From contig JABFSS010000084.1 in assembly GCA_013140485.1 (NCBI GenBank), positions 1 through 13,051 of the forward strand: a DNA stretch of 13,051 nucleotides. The letters run 5' to 3'. The DNA is from Candidatus Peribacteraceae bacterium (GTDB lineage Bacteria > Patescibacteriota > Gracilibacteria > Peribacterales > Peribacteraceae). Shown here piece after piece: positions 5,349 through 10,746 of this stretch (position 1 is its first letter; every line of letters begins with the position of its first letter). The notes under the pieces are model-generated. The model saw nothing but the letters and a program-made list of their open reading frames with translations. It did no database searches and was not told where the DNA came from. The position numbers were made by a program, and so were the translations under genes.

Positions 5349-8150
5349 TTACTGACTCAATTCCAGATGAATCTTCTGTTCCCAAAGACTCCACTCCAAC
5401 GCATACGGTTTGCCGTACCCCGCGCCGATCTTCTCGGGATTACGCCCCAGGAAATGAATGAATCCTGCACTGAAAGCCAGATTTGAGAGAACGATCAGGA
5501 GCAGCAGAGAATGGGCAAGCGCGGAGGGGAAGAAGCGTGACCGCACCGCCCGCTCCAGCGCGAAGACGAGCACCAACGGCATGAGCGGATAGAAGATGAT
5601 GTGATACTGCGTGTACGGCGGCGCCCCGATGAGCGCGTAGATCCCGATGATGACGGCGTATACCGCGATGAGCAGGAGGAGGATGCGGATGCCGGGCTCG
5701 ATGGTCAGCGGGCGGAGCAGCAACCGGATGTTGCGCAGGCCCTCCCGCGCCAGAGCGGCGAACGCGATGGCGACGCCAAAGGCGTACGTGATGAAGAACA
5801 GAACCGGAATCATGCCGAAGTACTGCCGCAGGAAGAGCGCGTACGCGTCGTCGCCGATGTGCGCCGCGAACTTAAGCCCGCTCGTCGCGGCGACGGACCA
5901 CTCCAGATGCTCCAGGATGTCCCTGATATTCAGACTCTCGTGGCTGTCGCGCAGAAAATCCAGGAGGTTCAAGAAAGATGATGACTGGTGAAAGAAGAGG
6001 TACGGAAGATAGAGAAGGGCGAAGAGCGACAATCCTCCGAGAAGGTCGCGTTTGCGGATCGGGACGCGGAAGATGTCGAAGAAGAGGAAGAAAATCAGGG
6101 GCAAAATCCATGCGATGAGGTGCAGTTGGGTGACTGCGGCAAGCGTGAAGAAGAGCAGATAGACGTGCCACGGACGATAGCGCTTCATCATCAGGAACAA
6201 TGCGAAATACAGCAACACGAGAAAGAAAATCATGACGTCCTGCGGCCAGAGTTTGCGCGAGTAGATGATCGCCCACGGTGCCGTGCTGAGGAGCGCCGTC
6301 GTCCACAGAGCCGTGTTCGCCGAGAAAGCGCGCTTGAGGAACGCGTACAGCAGCAGAAGCCCGGCAGCGTTGACCGCTGCGACGAACGCGGTGACAAGGA
6401 CGGGATCACTCGTGAAGAACGCGGGGATCGAGAGCAGCCACACGAAGAACGGCGGATTCACGAGACCGACGGACGACGGAATACTCGTCGTCGCGAACTC
6501 CACCCCGTGCGCGTTGCGCCAGGCGCGGATGAGTACGTCGAACTCGTCACCCTTGAATTCCATCAGCGGGAGATGCACAAACCGCAGAGAGATCGCACCG
6601 ATGATCGCAATCCAGAGGATCGTGCGGACCGGGTCCAGGCGGCGGAAATCCGGGATCCAGGATGACGGAGAGAACCGGATACGCGAGATCGTGCGTGACC
6701 AACGAATGACCATCGCGTGCAGATGAGCCCAAGCGCGACTCCAGGACCGCACATGCTTTGCGGCGGCGGCGCTCTTTCGGCGTTCACGAAGCTGATAGAA
6801 AATCCCCGTCACGGCGACTGCGGAAATCGCCGCCCAAACCGCCATGCCCCACGCGCCGGAGAGTCCCAGGCTGCGCCCCAAATTCCAGGCCATTTTTCCT
6901 TCGGAGAAATCCCGCGGATAAAATTCGAACAGCGGCCGGTGAAACTCGTTGGGAGGCATCGCGTTCACAAACGTCGCGAATGTCGTCATCAGAATGGAAG
7001 CTGCCGCGAGAGCCGTGCCCGTAAGGGACAATTTTTCGAGTCCGAAGGCAGCGGCAATTGCGAGGAACGGCACGGCGGCAGACAGGTGGCGCGGTCCGAA
7101 CGCGAATCCCCCGTCCCAATAGGCGTAGCTCGTCGCGAAACAGACGTAGGCGACGGGAACGAGAAGCGTCATCCAGAAGAGGCGCTGTGAGCGACGGTAA
7201 AGAACCGGGTAGCCGACAGCGCTGAGGAGGAGAAACGGCGACCAGAAGAAGAGCCCGCGGAAGTGGCTGAAGAGCAGCCCCCGGACCGCCTCGCTTTTGG
7301 GCAGCGTGACGCCAAAAAATCCGTCCTGCATGCCGGCGAAATCGACCCGTCCGTAGCCGAGCGAGAGGAAGGACCCCGACACCGCCCAGTTGTAGAGCGG
7401 GATCGTAAGGAGAGGAAGGATCGAGGCGGCCACGAAACGCGCCGCGCTCTTCCACCCGCGTAACAGTGTCAGCAGAAAAAACATACCCGCGCCGATCGCG
7501 GCGGGATACTCGCACGAGACGGCGAGTCCGCAGAGAAACCCGAGCAGATAATCGTACTGCGCGCCTTTTTTCGGATGACGATCGCGCAGGTCGAACACCC
7601 ACAGCGCGATGGCGAAGAGTCCCATGATCGCACCGTGCGAGAACATCATCGTGGCGTACGGGAACGGCAGTGAGCCGAGGAAGACGGCAAGCGTCGCGAT
7701 GAGCGCGAGCCGGGGATCCATCCGCCGGCGAAGCAGCAGGAACAGACACATGCCGCCCAGCGCGGCCAGCAGTCCCACCGACCCGGCCGTCGTGACCCGA
7801 TCGGAAATTTTCCATCCGGTTGCACCGTCGATGTTGATGCCCGAGAGGTGCAGCGTGCCGTACGCGAGGAGGAACGCCGGGGCGGCGACGAGGATCATGC
7901 CGGGGGCTTTTTCACTGTAAAAATGGCCGTTCAGTTTTTCCTTGTCGCCCGTATTTTCTTCGTACGCATCAATGGTGATCGTGTGTTTGACGAACAGTGC
8001 ATGAAGCACGTCGAGCCGCGAGTTCTGGTTCCATCCCCAGCCTTGGTTGATGTACGCGTAGGAGAAGAGGAGAAGCAGGAAGACGGCGAGTGGCGTTCTG
8101 CGGTCGAAAGACATTTCGTGGAGTTTAGCATTGAAATATCCCAGGCGCAT
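5349..8150 (-). CDS. Tandem GT-C glycosyltransferase-like fusion, polytopic membrane protein
   Basis: This 933-residue protein holds two polytopic halves joined by an Arg/Ser-rich linker without membrane spans (about 455-505). The N-half (about 18-453) has an early acidic loop, then FYSEKAPGM (77-85), and GPRHLSAAVPFLAI (352-365). This pattern occurs in a family of predicted GT-C membrane proteins. The C-half (about 508-933) has FKGDEFD (532-538) and LVNPPFFVWLL (563-573), the acidic loop plus PP motif of ArnT/PMT_2-type transferases, then many spans. GT-C enzymes use polyprenyl-phosphate sugars outside the membrane; donor and acceptor are unknown. Start 8150 is chosen because it overlaps the upstream stop as TGATG with GGAAG four bases before. 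An alternative ATG at 8114 (residue 13) has a -10-like TAAACT 7 bases upstream. It converges on the PMT gene. Confidence 0.75.
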   Translation of the reverse strand: MRLGYFNAKLHEMSFDRRTPLAVFLLLLFSYAYINQGWGWNQNSRLDVLHALFVKHTITIDAYEENTGDKEKLNGHFYSEKAPGMILVAAPAFLLAYGTLHLSGINIDGATGWKISDRVTTAGSVGLLAALGGMCLFLLLRRRMDPRLALIATLAVFLGSLPFPYATMMFSHGAIMGLFAIALWVFDLRDRHPKKGAQYDYLLGFLCGLAVSCEYPAAIGAGMFFLLTLLRGWKSAARFVAASILPLLTIPLYNWAVSGSFLSLGYGRVDFAGMQDGFFGVTLPKSEAVRGLLFSHFRGLFFWSPFLLLSAVGYPVLYRRSQRLFWMTLLVPVAYVCFATSYAYWDGGFAFGPRHLSAAVPFLAIAAAFGLEKLSLTGTALAAASILMTTFATFVNAMPPNEFHRPLFEFYPRDFSEGKMAWNLGRSLGLSGAWGMAVWAAISAVAVTGIFYQLRERRKSAAAAKHVRSWSRAWAHLHAMVIRWSRTISRIRFSPSSWIPDFRRLDPVRTILWIAIIGAISLRFVHLPLMEFKGDEFDVLIRAWRNAHGVEFATTSIPSSVGLVNPPFFVWLLSIPAFFTSDPVLVTAFVAAVNAAGLLLLYAFLKRAFSANTALWTTALLSTAPWAIIYSRKLWPQDVMIFFLVLLYFALFLMMKRYRPWHVYLLFFTLAAVTQLHLIAWILPLIFFLFFDIFRVPIRKRDLLGGLSLFALLYLPYLFFHQSSSFLNLLDFLRDSHESLNIRDILEHLEWSVAATSGLKFAAHIGDDAYALFLRQYFGMIPVLFFITYAFGVAIAFAALAREGLRNIRLLLRPLTIEPGIRILLLLIAVYAVIIGIYALIGAPPYTQYHIIFYPLMPLVLVFALERAVRSRFFPSALAHSLLLLIVLSNLAFSAGFIHFLGRNPEKIGAGYGKPYALEWSLWEQKIHLELSQ
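8122..8127 (-). promoter_or_regulatory. Possible internal -10 for an alternative start at 8114
   Basis: Minus-strand TAAACT (4 of 6, keeps TAnnnT) ends 7 bases before the in-frame ATG at 8112-8114, copying the spacing seen at other genes here. If used, it would give a second leaderless start 12 codons inside the long glycosyltransferase-like frame. The evidence is positional only. Confidence 0.25.
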
Positions 8151-8599
8151 CAGTCTTCCGGCAAAAATCCCGCATTCTGTGCGGAAATGGCATCGGGGAA
8201 ATACACACGGTTGGCGGGAGCGAGGCGCGACGCGGTCGCCGACGCGACGGGATAATATTTCTTCCCGCGCTTGGACGCGACGAACCGCATGCCGGAAGGA
8301 ACACGGACGGTCGTCACGTTCTTGAGCAGATCTCCCGCCGGAACCCGGAACGATCCGCTTCCGTCGGGCAGAACCATCTTCTCTCCGAGGAACAGTCGGA
8401 CGTCGCCGTGGGCACTGCCGGAGATAAGCCCATCTTCGACGCCGTCGATCTTGACCACAGGAATGAGGGCACGCGTGTCATCGCGAATGACCGTTGGTGG
8501 AACTGGAACGGAAACGGTCCCGACAATCAGTCCAATGATCACGCCGAGTACCAGTGAAAGAATGATTGCAAGAGTGGTGAGAGCAGGGGTTGATCGCAT
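8150..8599 (-). CDS. Membrane-anchored protein with cysteine-free Ada-like C-terminal motif
   Basis: The 149-residue product has one strong membrane segment (about 7-28) and no signal cleavage site, so it is likely anchored with its bulk outside. A middle beta-rich part (about 48-100; IDGVEDGLISGSAHGDVRLF) is followed by a C-terminal block, FVASKRGKKYYPVASATASRL then ANRVYF and AGFLPED. Its pattern resembles the Ada-type metal-binding module (ask.g.kyh...C..a.ri...n...F.s...A...Gy.P), but the cysteines are absent. I recall similar proteins, with and without cysteines, as hypothetical proteins in CPR genomes. Function is unknown. The ATG lies one base from the left end of the inverted-repeat cassette, so its native upstream sequence has been displaced. 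No Shine-Dalgarno or clear -10 precedes it. The stop overlaps the next ATG (TGATG), suggesting translational coupling. Confidence 0.7.
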   Translation of the reverse strand: MRSTPALTTLAIILSLVLGVIIGLIVGTVSVPVPPTVIRDDTRALIPVVKIDGVEDGLISGSAHGDVRLFLGEKMVLPDGSGSFRVPAGDLLKNVTTVRVPSGMRFVASKRGKKYYPVASATASRLAPANRVYFPDAISAQNAGFLPED

Positions 8600-8600
8600 G

Positions 8601-8640
8601 AGTTATTAGTTATTAGGGATTAGTTATTGGTGATTAGGGA
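8601..8640 (-). repeat. Left 40-bp terminal inverted repeat of the four-helix-bundle cassette
   Basis: The reverse complement of this segment matches 9128-9167 at 36 of 40 positions without gaps. It is built from the words TAATAACT and CCCTAAT and so contains stop codons in several frames. The last six codons and stop of the four-helix-bundle gene (SLITNN, 8620-8640) lie entirely inside it. Its outer end is one base from the ATG of the neighbouring membrane protein gene. Confidence 0.85.
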
Positions 8641-8994
8641 TCTTCTATGGCACGACTTAATCAGGCCAGAGAGCATTTTCCCCACTTCCGACGTCAACTC
8701 TAATGCGCGAGCAGCTCGTTCCGGAGTCACAAACTTTAATCGAACGGCTACGAGTAAATGGCCTTTTGTTTCTGAGCATTCTCCACGGGCTATGACGAAT
8801 TTATTCGCTTTGTCAGGAAACGTGTATCGACCGCAGCCTTCAGCGAGATTGCCGACAATGCTTTTGCTTGAGGATCGAAGCTGTTTAGCCAATCCAGAAC
8901 CGTCACTGGCCGGAAAATTCTCCGTGATTGCATGCACTTCAGCAATAAGGTCCATTGCTCGCTGCCACACGGTGAGATCGGTAAATGAAGTCAT
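8620..8994 (-). CDS. Four-helix-bundle protein (S23 / 23S rRNA-IVS family)
   Basis: The 124-residue product has the family hallmarks: LTVWQRAMDL at 7-16 (usual form dL.vwq.a..L), a helix after EVHAITENFP, LAKQLRSSSKSIVGNLAEGCGR at 35-56 (usual S.siv.NiAEG.gr), and two further amphipathic helices ending near 113. The family forms four-helix bundles that oligomerise; members occur in 23S rRNA intervening sequences and as scattered orphan genes, and the diversity-generating retroelement protein Avd is a relative. No reverse transcriptase or variable repeat is near, so an Avd role is not supported. The last residues SLITNN and the stop are encoded by the left inverted repeat. It is the only gene here with a clear Shine-Dalgarno (GGGAG, nine bases before ATG). 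Biochemical role is unknown. Confidence 0.85.
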   Translation of the reverse strand: MTSFTDLTVWQRAMDLIAEVHAITENFPASDGSGLAKQLRSSSKSIVGNLAEGCGRYTFPDKANKFVIARGECSETKGHLLVAVRLKFVTPERAARALELTSEVGKMLSGLIKSCHRRSLITNN

Positions 8995-9003
8995 AAGATT
9001 AGT

Positions 9004-9008
9004 CTCCC
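9004..9008 (-). promoter_or_regulatory. Shine-Dalgarno site of the four-helix-bundle gene
   Basis: Minus-strand GGGAG lies 9 bases before the ATG (8994-8992). This supports the chosen start and contrasts with the lack of such sites before most neighbouring genes. Confidence 0.6.
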
Positions 9009-9074
9009 GTGCATAAATCTCTATGGCTAGACCCCTTTGAATAGATTGAAAATTGGAAATTTGTATTTTCCGCT

Positions 9075-9080
9075 AATATA
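9075..9080 (-). promoter_or_regulatory. Possible -10 box inside the cassette
   Basis: Minus-strand TATATT (5 of 6) lies in the AT-rich stretch upstream of the four-helix-bundle gene and would give a leader of roughly 70-75 bases. No good -35 is seen at normal spacing, so this is tentative. Confidence 0.3.
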
Positions 9081-9091
9081 AGCCAAAATCA

Positions 9092-9117
9092 GGCGTTCCA
9101 CAGGGGTATAGAACGCC
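9092..9117 (-). terminator. GC-rich hairpin at the upstream end of the cassette
   Basis: GGCGTTC (9092-9098) and GAACGCC (9111-9117) form a perfect 7-bp stem with a 12-base loop. In the minus direction it is followed by TGATTTT, so it could be a weak terminator for the upstream gene ending at 9166, or a structural element of the cassette. The loop-side AGGGGTATAG (9102-9111) can alternatively pair with CTAGACCCCT (9027-9036; 9 of 10). Confidence 0.4.
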
Positions 9118-9127
9118 CCCCTCTAAT

Positions 9128-9167
9128 TCCCTAATAACTAATCACTAACCCCTAATAACTAATAACT
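9128..9167 (+). repeat. Right 40-bp terminal inverted repeat of the four-helix-bundle cassette
   Basis: This matches the reverse complement of 8601-8640 at 36 of 40 positions, with the outermost 18 bases identical. Its outer end supplies two of the three bases of the stop codon (TAG, 9168-9166) of the neighbouring membrane-anchored protein gene. Confidence 0.85.
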
Positions 9168-9636
9168 ATTTCGACGACGCAGTCCCCCCCGCTTTAGCCG
9201 AGGATGAGGTTCCTACCGCGGCCGGAGTCGTCGGCTGAATCTGCACCGGCACCACGTCGATGATCTTATCGGCCACCGGATCGTAGAGGATCGCGCGGTC
9301 GGATGTGACGATCAGATGATCGCCGTTCTTGGCCTTGTTGTAGAAGGCATTGCGGGAGCGGAGCTGCTCGACGTCGACGATGGTCGCGACCGTCGGATCG
9401 GTATCGGCGGCGATGGAGAAGAGCCTGCGGACTTTGGTGACGATTTCCTTCGCGGCCTCGCGATTCTGCGCCTGATTGCCGTTCTGCTGTTCGTACTCCA
9501 TCGAAATCTGCATGTACTTCCGCTCCGCCTCGCGCCGCCGCATGTCCAACAGGACGATGAGCCCGATAAGGCCGACGACACACACGAAACCGAGGAATTT
9601 TCCGAACCCGGACGAAGAAGAGGTGCTGCTTTCCAT
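9166..9636 (-). CDS. Membrane-anchored coiled-coil protein, hypothetical (CPR-type)
   Basis: From the ATG at 9636 the product is 156 residues: a Ser-rich start (MESSTSSSSG), one membrane span (about 12-30), a charged helical stretch likely to form coiled coil (about 32-72), and the block RNAFYNKAKNGDHLIVTSDR then AILYDPVADKIIDVVPVQI (95-133). That block resembles a recurring motif of hypothetical Patescibacteria proteins (F...A.nGD.li.....aIlY.p...kii.v.pv). The C-terminus is an Ala/Ser/Thr/Pro-rich tail. An in-frame ATG at 9684 would add 16 residues but overlaps the purC start region and precedes the membrane span atypically, so I prefer 9636. The stop codon is completed by the cassette's inverted repeat, so the original C-terminus may have been changed by the insertion. 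Function unknown; probably an extracytoplasmic cell-envelope factor. Confidence 0.65.
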   Translation of the reverse strand: MESSTSSSSGFGKFLGFVCVVGLIGLIVLLDMRRREAERKYMQISMEYEQQNGNQAQNREAAKEIVTKVRRLFSIAADTDPTVATIVDVEQLRSRNAFYNKAKNGDHLIVTSDRAILYDPVADKIIDVVPVQIQPTTPAAVGTSSSAKAGGTASSK

Positions 9637-9664
9637 AAGTGAAAGTGGGGAATCTTGGAAGAAA

Positions 9665-9673
9665 TGGTAAGCT
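9665..9673 (+). promoter_or_regulatory. Possible extended -10 promoter of purC
   Basis: TGGTAAGCT fits TGnTAnnnT, but the hexamer TAAGCT is only 3 of 6. It ends 11 bases before the ATG at 9685, giving a leader of a few bases. On the other strand, TACCAT (9669-9664) overlaps it and could serve the divergent gene. Confidence 0.3.
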
Positions 9674-9684
9674 ACGAAAGACAT

Positions 9685-10659
9685 ATGATCAACCGTGACT
9701 CCTTGCGGCCTTTCCTAAATACCACTCTGGATCGGACGGACCTCTCCGGTATTGGAACAAAATATGCCGGCAAAGTCCGCGACGTGTACACGAAAGATGA
9801 CCGTGTCATCCTGGTTTCGACGGACCGGCAATCGGCCTTTGACGAGCAGTGGTGCGCGATTCCTTTAAAGGGCCAAGTGCTCAACCAATTGAGCGACTGG
9901 TGGTTCGAAAAAGTCAAAGACGTGATGCCGACGCACGTCGTCGCGACTCCCGACCCCAATGTGACCGTCGCGCGGAAACTGAAGATGCTGAAGTTTGAAG
10001 TCGTGGTCCGGGCGTACCTGACCGGGTCGACCTCGACCTCCGCCTGGGTGAATTACGAGAAGGGCAACCGAAATTTCTGCGGCAATCCCTTGCCCGACGG
10101 CATGAAGAAGAATCAGAAGTTGCAGTCGATCATCTTTACGCCCTCGACCAAACCCGAAACCGGCCATGACGAATCGATGAGCCCCGAAGGACTGATCGAA
10201 CTCGGCGTGACCAACCGCGCGGAGATCGACCGCGTGAAGGACTGCGCTTTCGCGTTGTTCAAACGCGGACAGGAGGTCGCGGCCAAGCGCGGATTGATCC
10301 TCGTGGATACGAAGTACGAAATGGGTTACGACGCCGAAGGAAATCTGCGGGTGGGCGACGAAGTCCACACGCCCGATTCCTCGCGTTACTGGATCGCCGC
10401 GACGTACGAGAAGCGCTTCGCGGAGGGAAAGGAACCCGAATCGCTCGATAAGGAATTTTTCCGCTTGTGGCTGCGGGAACAAGGCTACACCGGTGACGAC
10501 GGCCCCAAGCCCGTCGTGACGGACGACGCGCGTTTGATGCTCGCCGAAAAATACATCCGGCTCTATGAGACGATGACGGGAGAGGCATTTCAGATTCCGG
10601 AAGAAGCGGATGTGATTGGTAGAATCACGAAAAATTTGAAGGAATACATGGCTGCATGA
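9685..10659 (+). CDS. purC: Phosphoribosylaminoimidazole-succinocarboxamide synthase (SAICAR synthetase)
   Basis: PurC joins CAIR and aspartate with ATP to give SAICAR, the step just before the first PurB reaction. The 324-residue product is of the longer, yeast Ade1-like type rather than the roughly 240-residue E. coli type. Motifs are the glycine-rich GKVRDVY (29-35), STDRQSAFD (45-53), VVRAYLTGSTSTSAW (107-121), FTPSTKPETGHDE (151-163), LVDTKYEMG (206-214; Met where Phe/Ile is usual) and DSSRYW (231-236). All expected conserved blocks are present. Start at ATG 9685 gives MINRDSLRPF, in line with homologues; TTG 9655 and ATG 9664 in frame would only add a short extension. It is divergent from the membrane-anchored gene with 48 bp between. 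A small hairpin follows the stop after 8 bases. No other purine gene is adjacent. Confidence 0.95.
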   Translation: MINRDSLRPFLNTTLDRTDLSGIGTKYAGKVRDVYTKDDRVILVSTDRQSAFDEQWCAIPLKGQVLNQLSDWWFEKVKDVMPTHVVATPDPNVTVARKLKMLKFEVVVRAYLTGSTSTSAWVNYEKGNRNFCGNPLPDGMKKNQKLQSIIFTPSTKPETGHDESMSPEGLIELGVTNRAEIDRVKDCAFALFKRGQEVAAKRGLILVDTKYEMGYDAEGNLRVGDEVHTPDSSRYWIAATYEKRFAEGKEPESLDKEFFRLWLREQGYTGDDGPKPVVTDDARLMLAEKYIRLYETMTGEAFQIPEEADVIGRITKNLKEYMAA

Positions 10660-10667
10660 ACAAATAT

Positions 10668-10686
10668 TGGCATGGGGTTCATGCCA
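10668..10686 (+). terminator. Hairpin after purC (possible terminator)
   Basis: TGGCATG (10668-10674) and CATGCCA (10680-10686) form a 7-bp stem with a 5-base loop, 8 bases after the purC stop. The following sequence GAGTCTTTG is only weakly T-rich, so termination efficiency is doubtful. Confidence 0.4.
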
Positions 10687-10710
10687 GAGTCTTTGCGGTC
10701 AGAAGATTAC

Positions 10711-10738
10711 TTGCTGAATGGGAATAGCCTGTTACCCT
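10711..10738 (+). promoter_or_regulatory. Putative promoter of the repeat-protein gene
   Basis: TTGCTG (10711-10716) is followed after 16 bp by TACCCT (10733-10738), preceded by TGT, giving the extended -10 TGTTACCCT. The hexamer is only 3 of 6 but keeps the key T, A and final T. It ends exactly 8 bases before the ATG at 10747, the same spacing as at purB, the PPOX gene and the PMT gene. Confidence 0.45.
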
Positions 10739-10746
10739 CTCCCGCC

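Larger units (their letters stand above)
8601..9167. mobile_element. Putative small inverted-repeat cassette carrying a four-helix-bundle gene
   Basis: Two 40-bp inverted repeats (8601-8640 and 9128-9167) enclose a single minus-strand gene, an upstream AT-rich leader and a GC-rich hairpin. The interior is clearly more AT-rich than the flanking genes. No transposase is present, and I see no target-site duplication at the outer edges (CATG on the left, ATTTCG on the right), so movement would need help or has another mechanism. S23-type four-helix genes are known as inserts in 23S rRNA intervening sequences of some bacteria, which gives a precedent for this gene as a passenger. That this is a mobile unit is inference from the structure. 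Confidence 0.55.

Noticed and set aside
6784..7815. 343-codon minus-strand frame overlapping the GT-C fusion gene
   Set aside because: Same strand but a different frame from the 933-residue protein, which has clear membrane segments and motifs; this one is Arg-rich and domain-less.
8620..8994. Four-helix-bundle gene as part of a diversity-generating retroelement (Avd)
   Set aside because: No reverse transcriptase, template repeat or variable repeat is in the window, and the sequence fits the S23 branch.
8591..9177. Target-site duplication flanking the cassette
   Set aside because: The bases just outside the two ends share no direct repeat, so no duplication can be claimed.
9637..9684. Upstream ATG (9684) of the membrane-anchored protein
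   Set aside because: It adds 16 residues before the Ser-rich start and membrane span, abuts the purC ATG, and has no better signals. Kept only as an alternative.
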